A stretch of DNA of 64,000 nucleotides from Vibrio sp. Isolate34 (GTDB lineage Bacteria; Pseudomonadota; Gammaproteobacteria; Enterobacterales; Vibrionaceae): assembly GCF_022397915.1 (NCBI RefSeq), contig NZ_JAKEUO010000002.1, forward strand, positions 255,863 through 319,862, written 5' to 3'. The notes below the pieces were generated by a model, which worked only from the letters and a program-made list of their open reading frames with translations, made no database searches and was not told where the DNA came from. The translations under genes and the position numbers were made by a program. Shown here in pieces: positions 49,560 to 60,490 of the stretch. Every line of letters begins with the position of its first letter. Within the stretch, counting starts at the first letter, position 1.

Positions 49560-49975
49560 AACAATCTCCTTTGTTTATTATTAATCCGTCCAGGATGTTT
49601 ATGTGCCATTTTTTTACTGGTCTTACGTGGGAAAGTCAATTTTTCTACAGCTTTGTGTGCAGTTGTTAGTGTTTTTTACATTAAATTCGTTAAAAATCTG
49701 GTCTGTGTAGCATTATTTGTTACATCAATTGTATTAGAATGTTGCCAGCCGTATAGTGGCGCTGAAAAGTTTGGTTAAAACCTTATAAATGCAAGGCTAA
49801 GAAGAAATGTGAGGTGTCTTTCTTAATCTGGCAGTTAACAATTATTTTACAACTATCTAAGGCTCAACTTCAGTTATTTGTTAAGTTAATGTTAAGTTTT
49901 GAAGGTTTGCGATCAAATTTTGTCCATAACAATATCATAAGGTTATTTAATGACCATAATGCTCAATGGAGCTGA
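49560..49975. other. gltA / sdhC divergent regulatory region
   Basis: 416 A/T-rich bases between two divergent TCA transcripts. The notable element is a TGTTAA direct repeat at 49879-49895 (listed as an ArcA candidate); CAGTTAACAATTA near 49830 may be a further half-site. No full CRP site is visible. No coding frame is supported. Confidence 0.5.
49873..49896 (+). promoter_or_regulatory. Candidate ArcA-P box upstream of sdhC
   Basis: TGTTAA at 49879 and again at 49890, exactly 11 bp apart, within a GTTA-rich run. Direct repeats at helical spacing are typical of ArcA sites, and sdh is ArcA-repressed under anaerobiosis in E. coli. Confidence 0.4.
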
Positions 49976-50368
49976 GTGAGCAAGCCCGTGAAAGAAAGAA
50001 AGACAAGACCTGTTAATTTAGATTTACAGACCATCCACTTTCCTATCACTGCAATAGCTTCCATCCTACACCGTGTGTCTGGGGTGATAACTTTTGTCGC
50101 GATTGGAATTCTGCTTTGGTTACTATCCATTTCCCTCTCATCCCCTGTAGGCTTTATGGAAGCTAGCGACATCGTCGACGGTTTCTTCGTGAAGTTTATT
50201 CTGTGGGGTATTCTAACCGCTTTGGCTTACCACATTGCTGGTGGTATTCGTCACCTTCTTATGGACTTAGGTCACTTTGAAGAGCTGGAATCTGGCGCTA
50301 AGAGCGCTAAGGTTGCATTCGCAGCAACAGCAGTATTGTCTCTACTAGCGGGGATCTTAGTATGGTAA
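49976..50368 (+). CDS. sdhC: Succinate dehydrogenase cytochrome b556 subunit
   Basis: Membrane anchor subunit of complex II; carries part of the quinone site and a heme ligand. 130 residues with three membrane helices. RPVNLDLQTIHFPITAIASI and LHRVSGVITF carry the quinone-site Ser and Arg; AYHIAGGIRHLLMDLGH carries the heme His. It starts at GTG with GGAG upstream; a second in-frame GTG four codons later is possible. Overlaps sdhD by 7 bases. Confidence 0.96.
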   Translation: MSKPVKERKTRPVNLDLQTIHFPITAIASILHRVSGVITFVAIGILLWLLSISLSSPVGFMEASDIVDGFFVKFILWGILTALAYHIAGGIRHLLMDLGHFEELESGAKSAKVAFAATAVLSLLAGILVW

Positions 50369-50709
50369 ACAACGTTTCTACTTTTGGTCGTAATGGTGTT
50401 CATGATTATCTACTGATTCGTGCAACTGCCATCATTATGACTCTTTACACTATCTACCTAGTAAGCTTCTGTGCTTTCTCTGGTGATATCTCTTACGCAT
50501 CTTGGACGCAATTCTTTGGTGGAACCTTCACTAAAGTCTTCACCATGTTAGCACTTACTTCGGTTTTGGTTCACGCGTGGATCGGCTTATGGCAAGTACT
50601 GACTGACTACATCAAATGCGCAAAACTGCGTGTTGGTCTTCAAGTCGGTGTTGTTGCAGTTCTTCTTGGATATTTCTTCTCTGGTCTGTTTATTTTGTGG
50701 GGTGCGTAA
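50362..50709 (+). CDS. sdhD: Succinate dehydrogenase membrane anchor subunit
   Basis: Second complex II anchor. 115 residues, three membrane helices. LVHAWIGLWQVLTDYIKC holds the heme-ligand His and the Asp-Tyr pair of the quinone site. Its start lies within the sdhC 3' end, and its stop directly abuts the sdhA GTG. Confidence 0.95.
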   Translation: MVNNVSTFGRNGVHDYLLIRATAIIMTLYTIYLVSFCAFSGDISYASWTQFFGGTFTKVFTMLALTSVLVHAWIGLWQVLTDYIKCAKLRVGLQVGVVAVLLGYFFSGLFILWGA

Positions 50710-52476
50710 GTGACTATTCCTGTTCGTGAGTTTGATGCCGTAGTTATCGGCGCTGGTGGTGCAGGTATGCGTGCCGCACTGCAAATTTCTGAGCAAGGCC
50801 TATCTTGTGCATTGCTTTCTAAAGTTTTCCCTACTCGTTCTCATACGGTTTCAGCACAAGGCGGCATCACTGTTGCTCTTGGTAACGCGCACGAAGACCA
50901 TTGGGAACAACACATGTACGACACCGTTAAAGGTTCTGATTACATCGGTGACCAAGACGCTATCGAATACATGTGTAAAAACGGTCCTGAGTCGGTAATC
51001 GAACTTGAAAAAATGGGCCTGCCGTTCTCTCGTTTTGAGAATGGTACTATTTACCAACGTCCTTTCGGTGGTCAATCTAAAAACTTTGGTGGTGAGCAAG
51101 CGGCTCGTACCGCAGCTGCAGCCGACCGTACTGGTCATGCATTGCTTCATACGCTTTACCAACAAAATATTAAACATAAAACGACGGTTTTCTCTGAGTG
51201 GTATGCACTGGATCTTGTTAAGAACGAAGACGGTGCAATCTTAGGTACAACTGCGCTTTGTATGGAAACGGGCGAAGTTTGCTACTTCAAAGCGAAGGCA
51301 ACAATCCTTGCTACTGGTGGTGCTGGTCGTATCTACGCTTCGACAACTAACGCACACATCAACACTGGTGACGGTGTTGGTATGGCGATTCGTGCTGGCG
51401 TTCCAATGCAAGACATCGAAATGTGGCAGTTCCACCCGACGGGTATCGCTGGTGCAGGTGTATTGGTAACGGAAGGTTGTCGTGGTGAAGGTGGTTACCT
51501 TCTCAATAAAGACGGCGAACGCTTCATGGAACGTTACGCACCAAACGCTAAAGACTTAGCGGGTCGTGATGTTGTTGCACGTTCAATGATGGTTGAAATC
51601 CGTGAAGGTCGCGGTTGCGATGGCCCTTGGGGTCCACACATCAAGCTGAAACTTGATCACCTAGGTAAAGAGACACTTGAATCTCGTCTTCCTGGTGTAT
51701 GTGAACTGTCTCGTACCTTTGCTCACGTTGATCCAGTGAAAGAGCCAATCCCAGTAATCCCTACATGTCACTACATGATGGGTGGTGTCCCAACACAAGT
51801 TTCTGGTCAAGCTATTAAGCAAACTGAAGATGGCAACGATGTTGAAATCCAAGGTCTATTTGCTTGTGGCGAAATCGCATCAGTATCAGTACACGGCGCA
51901 AACCGTCTAGGTGGTAACTCACTACTTGATTTGGTGGTATTTGGTCGTGCAACAGGTCTACACCTAGGTGAGACTTTGAAGAAGCAAGATCAAGCGAAAC
52001 CAGCAACTGAAGCAGACATTGAGCGTTCTCTAGAGCGTTACAATCGTTGGGAAAACAGTACTGACGGTGAAGATCCAGCGCAAATTCGTAAAGATCTTCA
52101 GCAATGTATGCAGAATAACTTCTCGGTGTTCCGTGAAGGCAAAGCAATGGCGGAAGGCTTAGAAGAGCTTAAAGCGATTCGCGAGCGTCTGAAGAATGCA
52201 CACCTATCTGACAAGTCGACGGAGTTCAACACGCAACGTATTGAGTGTCTAGAGCTTGAAAACTTGATGGAAACGGCATTTGCAACAGCGGTTGCTGCAA
52301 ACTTCCGTACAGAGAGCCGTGGTGCACACGCTCGATTCGATTTCCCTGACCGTGATGATGAGCAATGGCTATGCCACTCTCTTTACAACCCAGAGTCAGA
52401 GAGCATGACTAAGCGTGGTGTAAACATGGAGCCTATCCATCGTGAAGCGTTTCCACCAAAAGCACGTACGTACTAA
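50710..52476 (+). CDS. sdhA: Succinate dehydrogenase flavoprotein subunit
   Basis: FAD-containing catalytic subunit that oxidises succinate. 588 residues, as in E. coli. Dinucleotide fold [14 protein letters not shown], covalent FAD His at position 45 in [33 protein letters not shown], and substrate Arg/His segments near [17 protein letters not shown]. It starts at GTG right after the sdhD stop with no gap, implying translational coupling. Confidence 0.98.
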   Translation: MTIPVREFDAVVIGAGGAGMRAALQISEQGLSCALLSKVFPTRSHTVSAQGGITVALGNAHEDHWEQHMYDTVKGSDYIGDQDAIEYMCKNGPESVIELEKMGLPFSRFENGTIYQRPFGGQSKNFGGEQAARTAAAADRTGHALLHTLYQQNIKHKTTVFSEWYALDLVKNEDGAILGTTALCMETGEVCYFKAKATILATGGAGRIYASTTNAHINTGDGVGMAIRAGVPMQDIEMWQFHPTGIAGAGVLVTEGCRGEGGYLLNKDGERFMERYAPNAKDLAGRDVVARSMMVEIREGRGCDGPWGPHIKLKLDHLGKETLESRLPGVCELSRTFAHVDPVKEPIPVIPTCHYMMGGVPTQVSGQAIKQTEDGNDVEIQGLFACGEIASVSVHGANRLGGNSLLDLVVFGRATGLHLGETLKKQDQAKPATEADIERSLERYNRWENSTDGEDPAQIRKDLQQCMQNNFSVFREGKAMAEGLEELKAIRERLKNAHLSDKSTEFNTQRIECLELENLMETAFATAVAANFRTESRGAHARFDFPDRDDEQWLCHSLYNPESESMTKRGVNMEPIHREAFPPKARTY

Positions 52477-52488
52477 GGAGATATGACC

Positions 52489-53202
52489 ATGAAACTGAAT
52501 TTCTCTTTATACCGTTACAATCCAGATGTCGACCAGAAGCCTTATATGAAGGAATACACCCTAGAGGTGGATGAAGGTTCAGACATGATGCTTTTGGATG
52601 CGCTTATTCTGTTAAAAGAGCAAGATCCAACTATCTCATTCCGTCGCTCATGCCGTGAAGGTGTATGTGGTTCGGATGGTCTGAACATGAATGGTAAAAA
52701 CGGTCTGGCGTGTATTACTCCGTTGTCTGCGCTTTCTGGCCAAGACAAGATTGTGATTCGTCCTCTGCCTGGTTTACCTGTTGTTCGTGACCTGATTGTA
52801 GACATGACTCAGTTCTACGATAACTACGAGAAAGTGAAGCCATTCTTAGTGTCTGATGGCAATGTACCACCGGCACGCGAAAACTTACAAAGCCCTGATG
52901 AGCGCGCGCACTTAGATGGATTGTACGAATGTATCATGTGTGCATGTTGTACAACATCTTGCCCTTCGTTCTGGTGGAACCCTGATAAATTCATCGGACC
53001 AGCAGGCCTGCTTGCAGCGTACCGTTGGCTAATTGATAGCCGAGATACAGCGACAGATGAACGTTTGTCCGATCTTGATGATGCATTTAGCGTTTTTCGT
53101 TGCCATGGCATCATGAATTGTGTAAGTGTTTGTCCTAAGGGATTAAATCCGACGAAAGCGATTGGTCACATCAAGACCATGCTAGTAAATCGTTCGGTTT
53201 AA
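52489..53202 (+). CDS. sdhB: Succinate dehydrogenase iron-sulfur subunit
   Basis: Electron-transfer subunit with three Fe-S clusters. [2Fe-2S] ligands in SCREGVCGSDGLNMNGKNG and the following LAC; the 4Fe and 3Fe clusters in CIMCACCTTSCPS and CHGIMNCVSVCPKGLNP. 237 residues from MKLNFSLYRYNPD (238 in E. coli). An ATG two codons upstream (52483) exists, but GGAG is only two bases from it and eight from 52489. Confidence 0.97.
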   Translation: MKLNFSLYRYNPDVDQKPYMKEYTLEVDEGSDMMLLDALILLKEQDPTISFRRSCREGVCGSDGLNMNGKNGLACITPLSALSGQDKIVIRPLPGLPVVRDLIVDMTQFYDNYEKVKPFLVSDGNVPPARENLQSPDERAHLDGLYECIMCACCTTSCPSFWWNPDKFIGPAGLLAAYRWLIDSRDTATDERLSDLDDAFSVFRCHGIMNCVSVCPKGLNPTKAIGHIKTMLVNRSV

Positions 53203-53213
53203 GTTATATAAAA

Positions 53214-53247
53214 ATTGCCGCCCTAGAAGTTTTGGGGCGGCCTTTTA
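53214..53247 (+). terminator. GC-rich hairpin between sdhB and sucA
   Basis: GCCGCCC and GGGCGGC pair around AGAAGTTTT-type loop bases, followed by only four T residues. It could be a partial terminator, or stabilise the sdh mRNA 3' end while letting some polymerase through to sucAB. Confidence 0.55.
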
Positions 53248-53299
53248 ATAGCTCGGCATAGACCGCAGCAAACGTGAAAACTACTGGTTAAGGGAAAAT

Positions 53300-56116
53300 A
53301 TGCACAACGGCGTGATGAAGGCATGGCTCGAGTCTTCACACTTGGCTGGCGCCAATGCAACGTACGTAGAAGAACTCTATGAACTGTATCTAAGTGACCC
53401 AGATTCGGTAAGTGACGAATGGAGAAGTGTTTTTGAAGAACTGCCTGTGCAAGCTTCAGAGACAGTGGAACAACCACACTCTCGTGTTCGTGAATACTTC
53501 CGTCGACTCGCTCAAGAAACAAAGCATTACAGTGTCCAAGTTAGTGATCCAGATGTCGATGCGAAACAAGTAAAGGTTCTGCAACTTATTAATGCCTATC
53601 GATTCCGAGGGCATCAAGCAGCAAATCTAGACCCCCTAGGTTTATGGAAAAGAGCGACAGTTGATGAACTGGACCCTTCTTTTCACACTCTTACCGAAGA
53701 TGACCTCAATGAGACGTTTAACGTCGGCTCTTACGCGATTGGCCAAGAGACGATGGTGCTTAAAGATCTCTACAAATCTCTAAAGCAAACTTATTGTGGC
53801 TCTATTGGTGCTGAATACATGCACATGACAAATACAGAGCAAAAGCGTTGGATCCAACAACGTTTAGAGTCTGTATCTGGTCAACCCTCTTTCAATAAAG
53901 AAGAAAAGCAAGCTTTCCTAGAAGAGCTAACTGCTGCTGAAGGTCTTGAGCGCTATCTTGGTGCGAAATTCCCAGGCGCAAAACGCTTCTCGTTGGAAGG
54001 TGGTGATGCTCTTATCCCAATGACGAAAGAGATCATTCGTCATGCTGGCGGACAAGGCATGCGTGAAGTTGTTGTTGGTATGGCTCACCGTGGTCGACTA
54101 AACATGTTGGTCAACGTGCTTGGTAAAAAGCCGCAAGACCTGTTTGACGAGTTTGCCGGCAAGCATGATGACACGTGGGGTACTGGTGATGTGAAATACC
54201 ACCAAGGCTTCTCTGCGGATTTCGCAACGCCAGGCGGCAACGTTCATTTAGCACTCGCATTTAACCCATCTCACTTAGAAATCGTAAACCCGGTAGTTAT
54301 CGGTTCAGTACGAGCACGTCAAGATCGCCTTGGTGATAATGACGGTAGCCGTGTACTTCCTATTACTATCCACGGTGACTCTGCGATCGCTGGGCAGGGT
54401 GTAGTACAAGAGACGTTTAACATGTCTCAAGCGCGTGGTTTCTGTGTTGGTGGTACGGTTCGTATCGTTGTAAACAACCAAGTTGGTTTTACAACGTCTA
54501 ACCCACGCGATACTCGTTCTACGATGTACTGTACTGATATCGCGAAGATGGTTCAGGCTCCGATTTTCCACGTTAATGCTGATGATCCAGAAGCGGTTGC
54601 GTTCGTTGCGCGTCTTGCATTGGATTACCGTAATACGTTCAAACGTGATGTTGTTATTGACTTGGTTTGTTACCGTCGCCACGGTCACAACGAAGCTGAT
54701 GAGCCGAATGCAACACAGCCTTTGATGTACCAAAAAATCAAGAAGCACCCAACGCCACGTAAGCTTTATGCTGACGTGCTAATGGAGCGCGGTGAGTTTG
54801 GTATTGATACAGCAACTCAGCTAGTTAACGAATATCGTGATGCGCTTGATCACGGTGAAGTTGTAGTTAAAGAGTGGCGTCCAATGGCCATGCACTCTGT
54901 CGACTGGTCTCCTTACCTAGGTCATGACTGGAACATCGAATGGGATAACAAGATTGATATCGAGCGCCTGAAAGAGCTTGGTACCAAACTTTGCCAATAC
55001 CCAGAGAGCCACAAGCTGCAAAGCCGAGTAAATAAACTGTACAACGATCGTACTGCCATGGTGAATGGTGAAAAACAAGTCGATTGGGGTATGGCTGAAA
55101 CTCTGGCGTATGCAACACTTGTTGATGATGGCAAGCGTATTCGTATCTCTGGCCAAGATTCAGGCCGTGGTACCTTCTTCCACCGTCACTCAGTACTGCA
55201 CAACCAATCGGATGCAAGCACGTATGTTCCTCTTGCGAACATTCATGATAAGCAAGGGCCATTCCAAGTGTTTGACTCGGTATTGTCTGAAGAAGCGGTA
55301 CTGGCATTTGAGTATGGTTACGCAACAGCAGAGCCAAGCGGTCTAACCCTTTGGGAAGCACAATTTGGTGACTTCGCAAACGGTGCACAAGTTGTTATCG
55401 ACCAATTTATTTCGTCAGGTGAGCAAAAGTGGGCACGTCTATGTGGTCTAACTATGCTGCTTCCTCACGGTTATGAAGGTCAAGGTCCAGAGCACTCTTC
55501 TGCACGTCTTGAGCGTTACCTTCAGTTATGTGCTGAACAAAACATGCAGGTTGTTGTTCCTTCAACACCAGCTCAGGTTTACCACATGATTCGCCGTCAG
55601 GTTGTTCGACCAATGCGTCGTCCTTTGATCGTAATGTCACCTAAGTCATTGCTTCGTCACCCTCTGTGTACTTCTTCTTTGGAAGATTTGGCAGAAGGTA
55701 CGTTCCAACCAGCTATCGCAGAAATTGATGATCTGGCTCCTGAGAACGTAAAACGCGTCGTGTTCTGTTCAGGTAAGGTTTACTTTGACCTACTTGACCA
55801 AAGACGTAAGAACGAGCAAGACGATGTCGCTATTGTGCGTATTGAGCAACTTTACCCGTTCCCTTACGAGGACGTGAGAGCTGCAATTGCACAGTACACG
55901 AATGTAGTCGATTACGTTTGGTGTCAAGAAGAACCTCAAAACCAAGGTGCTTGGTACAGTAGCCAACATAATTTCCGAGCTGCTATCCCAGTGGGTGCTG
56001 ATATTCAATACGCAGGTCGCCCTGCATCAGCATCACCAGCTGTTGGCTATATGTCGGTACACTTGAAACAACAAAAAGCGTTAGTTGACGACGCTTTGAC
56101 CCTACTTAAGAACTAG
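53300..56116 (+). CDS. sucA: 2-oxoglutarate dehydrogenase E1 component
   Basis: Thiamine-diphosphate-dependent decarboxylase of the 2-oxoglutarate dehydrogenase complex. 938 residues (933 in E. coli). N-terminal E2-docking segment MHNGVMKAWLESSHLAGANA, GMAHRGRLNMLVNVLGK, ThDP/Mg motif HGDSAIAGQGVVQET to VNNQVGFTTSNPRDTR, and transketolase-like C-terminus. AAGGG precedes the ATG. 21 bases before sucB. Confidence 0.98.
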   Translation: MHNGVMKAWLESSHLAGANATYVEELYELYLSDPDSVSDEWRSVFEELPVQASETVEQPHSRVREYFRRLAQETKHYSVQVSDPDVDAKQVKVLQLINAYRFRGHQAANLDPLGLWKRATVDELDPSFHTLTEDDLNETFNVGSYAIGQETMVLKDLYKSLKQTYCGSIGAEYMHMTNTEQKRWIQQRLESVSGQPSFNKEEKQAFLEELTAAEGLERYLGAKFPGAKRFSLEGGDALIPMTKEIIRHAGGQGMREVVVGMAHRGRLNMLVNVLGKKPQDLFDEFAGKHDDTWGTGDVKYHQGFSADFATPGGNVHLALAFNPSHLEIVNPVVIGSVRARQDRLGDNDGSRVLPITIHGDSAIAGQGVVQETFNMSQARGFCVGGTVRIVVNNQVGFTTSNPRDTRSTMYCTDIAKMVQAPIFHVNADDPEAVAFVARLALDYRNTFKRDVVIDLVCYRRHGHNEADEPNATQPLMYQKIKKHPTPRKLYADVLMERGEFGIDTATQLVNEYRDALDHGEVVVKEWRPMAMHSVDWSPYLGHDWNIEWDNKIDIERLKELGTKLCQYPESHKLQSRVNKLYNDRTAMVNGEKQVDWGMAETLAYATLVDDGKRIRISGQDSGRGTFFHRHSVLHNQSDASTYVPLANIHDKQGPFQVFDSVLSEEAVLAFEYGYATAEPSGLTLWEAQFGDFANGAQVVIDQFISSGEQKWARLCGLTMLLPHGYEGQGPEHSSARLERYLQLCAEQNMQVVVPSTPAQVYHMIRRQVVRPMRRPLIVMSPKSLLRHPLCTSSLEDLAEGTFQPAIAEIDDLAPENVKRVVFCSGKVYFDLLDQRRKNEQDDVAIVRIEQLYPFPYEDVRAAIAQYTNVVDYVWCQEEPQNQGAWYSSQHNFRAAIPVGADIQYAGRPASASPAVGYMSVHLKQQKALVDDALTLLKN

Positions 56117-56137
56117 AAGTAAAAGGAAAATACGCAC

Positions 56138-57346
56138 ATGACAATTGAAATTCTGGTTCCAGATTTACCTGAATCTGTGGCTGATGCAACAGTTGCTACT
56201 TGGCACAAAAAACCGGGCGAAGCGGTTGCACGTGATGAAGTCATTGTAGATATCGAAACAGATAAAGTAGTTCTAGAAGTACCAGCTCCTGAAGCGGGTG
56301 TTCTGGAAACTATCATCGAAGAAGAAGGTGCTACGGTACTTTCTAAACAGCTTCTGGCTAAAATCAAGCCGGGTGCTGTCGCTGGTGAACCAACGAAAGA
56401 TACAACGGAAGATACAGAAGCTTCTCCTGATAAGCGCCACAAAGCGGCTCTTACAGAAGAGAGCAACGACGCACTGAGCCCAGCTGTTCGTCGCTTGCTT
56501 GCAGAGCACAACCTACAACCAGCTGACGTTAAAGGCACTGGTGTTGGTGGTCGTATTACTCGTGAAGACATCGACGCACACCTAGCAGCAGCGAAAGCGG
56601 CTCCGGCAGCAGCATCTGCACCAGCAGTTGAAGCGCCAGCAGCAGCTCGTAGCCAAAAACGCGTGCCTATGACTCGCCTACGTAAGACAGTTGCAAACCG
56701 TCTTCTAGAAGCGAAGAACAGCACAGCAATGCTGACTACTTTCAACGAAGTGAACATGAAGCCAATCATGGACCTTCGTAAGCAGTACAAAGACCAATTC
56801 GAGAAGCGTCACGACACGCGTCTGGGCTTCATGTCTTTCTACGTGAAAGCAGTAACAGAAGCGCTAAAACGTTTCCCTGAAGTGAATGCTTCTATCGACG
56901 GTACAGATATCGTTTACCATAACTACTTCGACATCAGCATGGCAGTATCAACGCCACGTGGTCTAGTAACTCCAGTCTTGAAAGACTGTGACACACTAGG
57001 TTTCGCTGACATCGAAAAAGGCATCAAAGAGCTAGCAATCAAAGGCCGTGACGGCAAGCTAACTGTTGATGAGCTGATGGGCGGTAACTTCACTATCACA
57101 AACGGTGGTGTATTTGGTTCTCTAATGTCTACGCCAATCATCAACCCGCCTCAAGCGGCAATCCTGGGTATGCACAAAATCCAAGATCGTCCAATGGCTG
57201 TTGACGGCAAGGTAGAGATTCTACCAATGATGTACCTAGCGCTTTCTTACGACCACCGTCTAATCGATGGCCGTGAATCAGTTGGCTTCCTAGTGACCAT
57301 CAAAGAGCTACTAGAAGATCCTGCACGTCTGCTATTAGACGTTTAG
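56138..57346 (+). CDS. sucB: 2-oxoglutarate dehydrogenase E2 (dihydrolipoyl succinyltransferase)
   Basis: Core acyltransferase of the complex. 402 residues (405 in E. coli): one lipoyl domain with lipoylated K43 in [12 protein letters not shown], an E3-binding domain ([19 protein letters not shown]), an Ala/Pro linker and a catalytic domain with [11 protein letters not shown] (His373, Asp377). The E3 gene lpd is not adjacent. A 206-base gap with a hairpin separates it from sucC. Confidence 0.98.
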   Translation: MTIEILVPDLPESVADATVATWHKKPGEAVARDEVIVDIETDKVVLEVPAPEAGVLETIIEEEGATVLSKQLLAKIKPGAVAGEPTKDTTEDTEASPDKRHKAALTEESNDALSPAVRRLLAEHNLQPADVKGTGVGGRITREDIDAHLAAAKAAPAAASAPAVEAPAAARSQKRVPMTRLRKTVANRLLEAKNSTAMLTTFNEVNMKPIMDLRKQYKDQFEKRHDTRLGFMSFYVKAVTEALKRFPEVNASIDGTDIVYHNYFDISMAVSTPRGLVTPVLKDCDTLGFADIEKGIKELAIKGRDGKLTVDELMGGNFTITNGGVFGSLMSTPIINPPQAAILGMHKIQDRPMAVDGKVEILPMMYLALSYDHRLIDGRESVGFLVTIKELLEDPARLLLDV

Positions 57347-57356
57347 TATCGCTAAA

Positions 57357-57385
57357 ACGTCTAGTTAGCCCAGTTAGCTAGACGT
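57357..57385. other. Hairpin just after sucB
   Basis: ACGTCTAG and CTAGACGT pair around TTAGCCCAGTTAG, starting 10 bases past the sucB stop, with no T tract on the plus strand. It is probably an mRNA-end or processing element in the sucB-sucC gap. A second hairpin (ACACAG/CTGTGT with a GAAA loop, near 57490-57505) follows before sucC. Confidence 0.5.
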
Positions 57386-57552
57386 AAAAAGTTTCAAAGG
57401 CTAGGCTGCTCAACGTCTGGCCTTCACTTGAACTGTAAAGCCATTAGAAAATGGACAGCAGTTTATTTGAGAAGACCCTACAGACGTAACACAGGAAACT
57501 GTGTCGTTATGGAAATAATAATCCCTTAAGGGAAAATAAACGGAATATCAAA

Positions 57553-58719
57553 ATGAATTTGCATGAATACCAAGCCAAACAGCTGTTTGCAGAATTCGGT
57601 TTGCCTGTACCAGAAGGTTTCGCATGTGATACTGCACAAGAAGCTTTCGAAGCTGCAGGTCGTATCAGTACAGCCAAGAAAGTCGTTAAGTGTCAAGTAC
57701 ACGCTGGTGGCCGCGGTAAAGCGGGCGGCGTAGAGCTACATGACACGAAAGAAGGCGTTAAAGAGTTTGCACAAAAGTGGCTAGGCAAAAACCTAGTGAC
57801 TTACCAAACAGACGCTAATGGTCAGCCTGTAACAAAGATCCTAGTTGAAGAAGCATCGAACATTGCTAACGAGCTTTACCTAGGTGCTGTTGTTGACCGT
57901 GCAACACGCAAAATTGTATTCATGGCGTCAACTGAAGGCGGTGTGGACATTGAGAAAATCGCTGAAGAAACTCCAGAGTTGATTCACCAATCAGCGATCG
58001 ATCCTCTAGTGGGCCCTCAAGCTTATCAAGGCCGTGAACTTGCGTTCAAACTTGGTCTAGTTGGCGATCAAATTAAACAGTTCGTTAAGATCTTCATGGG
58101 TCTTGGCCAAATGTTCTCTCAGTACGACCTAGCTCTACTAGAAATCAACCCACTTGTAATTACTGGCGAAGGCAACCTGCTTTGTCTAGACGGCAAGATC
58201 AACATCGACTCAAACGCGATGTACCGTCAGCCTAAACTACGTGAAATGCACGATCCATCTCAAGAAGATGAGCGCGAAGCACACGCAGCACAGTGGGAGC
58301 TGAACTACGTAGCACTAGATGGCAACGTTGGCTGTATGGTTAACGGTGCAGGCCTTGCGATGGGTACGATGGATATCGTAAACCTACACGGCGGCAAGCC
58401 AGCAAACTTCCTTGATGTAGGCGGCGGCGCGACAAAAGAACGTGTAGCTGAAGCATTCAAGATCATCCTTTCTGATGACAATGTTAAAGCAGTACTAGTA
58501 AACATCTTCGGTGGCATCGTTCGTTGTGACATGATCGCTGAAGGTATTATCGGTGCGGTTAAAGAAGTTGGCGTAACAGTTCCTGTAGTTGTTCGTCTAG
58601 AAGGTACCAACGCAGACCTAGGTCGCGAAGTACTTGCTAATTCTGATGTTGATATCATTGCAGCTGAATCTCTAACAGATGCTGCTCAGAAAGTTGTTGC
58701 TGCTGCGGAGGCTAAATAA
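57553..58719 (+). CDS. sucC: Succinyl-CoA synthetase beta subunit (ADP-forming)
   Basis: ATP-grasp subunit that makes ATP from succinyl-CoA with SucD. 388 residues, as in E. coli. [20 protein letters not shown] opening, [16 protein letters not shown] nucleotide-binding segment, [14 protein letters not shown], and the C-terminal [16 protein letters not shown]. Its stop overlaps the sucD ATG by one base. Confidence 0.98.
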   Translation: MNLHEYQAKQLFAEFGLPVPEGFACDTAQEAFEAAGRISTAKKVVKCQVHAGGRGKAGGVELHDTKEGVKEFAQKWLGKNLVTYQTDANGQPVTKILVEEASNIANELYLGAVVDRATRKIVFMASTEGGVDIEKIAEETPELIHQSAIDPLVGPQAYQGRELAFKLGLVGDQIKQFVKIFMGLGQMFSQYDLALLEINPLVITGEGNLLCLDGKINIDSNAMYRQPKLREMHDPSQEDEREAHAAQWELNYVALDGNVGCMVNGAGLAMGTMDIVNLHGGKPANFLDVGGGATKERVAEAFKIILSDDNVKAVLVNIFGGIVRCDMIAEGIIGAVKEVGVTVPVVVRLEGTNADLGREVLANSDVDIIAAESLTDAAQKVVAAAEAK

Positions 58720-59591
58720 TGTCTGTATTAATTAACAAAGACACTAAAGTAATCTGTCAGGGTTTCACTGGCGGTCAAGGTACATTCCACTCAGACCAAG
58801 CTATCGCATACGGTACGCAAATGGTTGGTGGTGTTTCACCTGGTAAAGGTGGTCAAACTCACCTAGGCCTTCCAGTATTCAACACAGTACGCGAAGCTGT
58901 AGAAGTAACTGGCGCAACAGCAACCGTTATCTACGTACCAGCTCCTTTCTGTAAAGATGCAATCCTAGAAGCGATTGATGCAGGTATCGAACTGATCGTA
59001 ACGATCACTGAAGGTATCCCTACAACAGATATGATCGACGTTAAAGTGAAGCTAGAAGAAACTGGCGTTCGCATGATTGGTCCTAACTGTCCAGGTCTTA
59101 TCACTCCAGATGAGTGTAAGATTGGTATCATGCCTGGTCATATCCACAAGAAGGGTAAAGTAGGTATCGTATCTCGTTCAGGTACTCTGACGTACGAAGC
59201 AGTTAAGCAAACAACAGATGAAGGCTTTGGTCAGTCTACATGTGTTGGTATCGGTGGTGACCCAATTCCAGGTTCAAACTTCATTGATATCCTAAAACTT
59301 TTCCAAGAAGACCCAGAGACTGAAGCAATCGTAATGATTGGTGAAATCGGTGGTACTGCGGAAGAAGAAGCGGCTGAGTTCATCAAAGCGAACGTAACTA
59401 AGCCAGTTGTTTCTTACATCGCTGGTGTTACCGCTCCTCCGGGTAAACGTATGGGCCACGCAGGCGCAATCATCTCTGGCGGTAAAGGTACTGCTGAAGA
59501 TAAATTCGCGGCACTAGAAGCAGCAGGCGTTAAGACAGTTAAGTCTCTTGCTGACATCGGTAAAGGTCTACGTGAAATCACAGGTTGGTAA
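58719..59591 (+). CDS. sucD: Succinyl-CoA synthetase alpha subunit
   Basis: CoA-binding subunit carrying the phosphohistidine. 290 residues (289 in E. coli). [47 protein letters not shown], and active-site His247 in [17 protein letters not shown]. Translationally coupled to sucC. Last gene of the TCA cluster. Confidence 0.98.
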   Translation: MSVLINKDTKVICQGFTGGQGTFHSDQAIAYGTQMVGGVSPGKGGQTHLGLPVFNTVREAVEVTGATATVIYVPAPFCKDAILEAIDAGIELIVTITEGIPTTDMIDVKVKLEETGVRMIGPNCPGLITPDECKIGIMPGHIHKKGKVGIVSRSGTLTYEAVKQTTDEGFGQSTCVGIGGDPIPGSNFIDILKLFQEDPETEAIVMIGEIGGTAEEEAAEFIKANVTKPVVSYIAGVTAPPGKRMGHAGAIISGGKGTAEDKFAALEAAGVKTVKSLADIGKGLREITGW

Positions 59592-59635
59592 TCAGCTAAC
59601 TTTTATCGAATGAGATAGAAGCTAACTGAACGAGA

Positions 59636-59668
59636 TTAAAAAGGCTTGGTCACTGACCAAGCTTTTTT
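59636..59668. terminator. Bidirectional terminator between sucD and znuB
   Basis: AAGGCTTGGTC and GACCAAGCTTTTTT pair around a minimal loop, between convergent genes. Confidence 0.9.
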
Positions 59669-59704
59669 GTATGTTTTCAATGATACGAGATATGAATCGT
59701 ATGA

Positions 59705-60490
59705 CTACGCTTGGGTCTTCACCATTTGAGATAGCATAAACATCGCAGCCGCACTGATAACCACAGACGGACCGGCAGGCGTGTCATAGAACCAAGACAA
59801 GCTTAATCCACCGAACACAGAGATAGAGCCAATAATCGATGCTAGGAACGCCATCTGCTCAGGTGTATTGGAGAACTTCCTTGCCGTTGCTGCAGGAATA
59901 ATCAGTAGTGATGTCATGATTAGTGCACCCACAAACTTCATACCGACAGCAATCACGATACCAACAAGCAGCATCAAAATCAGACGCATTAAATCAATGT
60001 TGATGCCATCAACCGCCGCAAGATCTTCGTTCACTGTTGTTGATAGCAGTGGCCGCCAGAAGATAGCTAACACTAAACCAATAACACCAGCGCCTGCATA
60101 GATGAACACTAAATCAGTGGGAGAAACGGCAAGCAGGTCACCGAATAGGTAACTCATTAGGTCAACACGAACGTTATCTAAGAAGCTAACAGCAACCAAG
60201 CCGAGCGAGAGTGCACTGTGGGCTAATATGCCGAGCAACGTATCGGTCGCGACCAGCTTTTGCTTTTGTAAGGTCACGAGTAATACAGCCAACATTAAGC
60301 AGCAAATCAGCAGCGCGAAGTACAAGTTAATATTTAACAGGAAACCAAGCGCCAAACCCATTAAAGAGGCGTGAGCCAATGTGTCGCCAAAGTACGCCAT
60401 CTTACGCCACACTACGAACGACCCCAGTGGACCAGCAATAAGCGCGATGCCTAAGCCTGCGAGGATAGAAGGTAAAAGAAACTCAAGCAT
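59705..60490 (-). CDS. znuB: Zinc ABC transporter permease ZnuB
   Basis: Membrane component of the high-affinity Zn(II) importer. 261 residues (261 in E. coli) with about eight hydrophobic segments; GPLGSFVVWRKMAYFGDTLA and HASLMGLALGFLL near the N-terminus are typical, as is KFVGALIMTSLLIIPAATAR. The last base of its partner znuC overlaps its start, so the two are coupled. Confidence 0.96.
   Translation of the reverse strand: MLEFLLPSILAGLGIALIAGPLGSFVVWRKMAYFGDTLAHASLMGLALGFLLNINLYFALLICCLMLAVLLVTLQKQKLVATDTLLGILAHSALSLGLVAVSFLDNVRVDLMSYLFGDLLAVSPTDLVFIYAGAGVIGLVLAIFWRPLLSTTVNEDLAAVDGINIDLMRLILMLLVGIVIAVGMKFVGALIMTSLLIIPAATARKFSNTPEQMAFLASIIGSISVFGGLSLSWFYDTPAGPSVVISAAAMFMLSQMVKTQA

Noticed and set aside
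54305..54748. A 147-codon open frame antisense to sucA
   Set aside because: It mirrors codon bias of the highly conserved E1 ThDP region and has no family resemblance or start signals.
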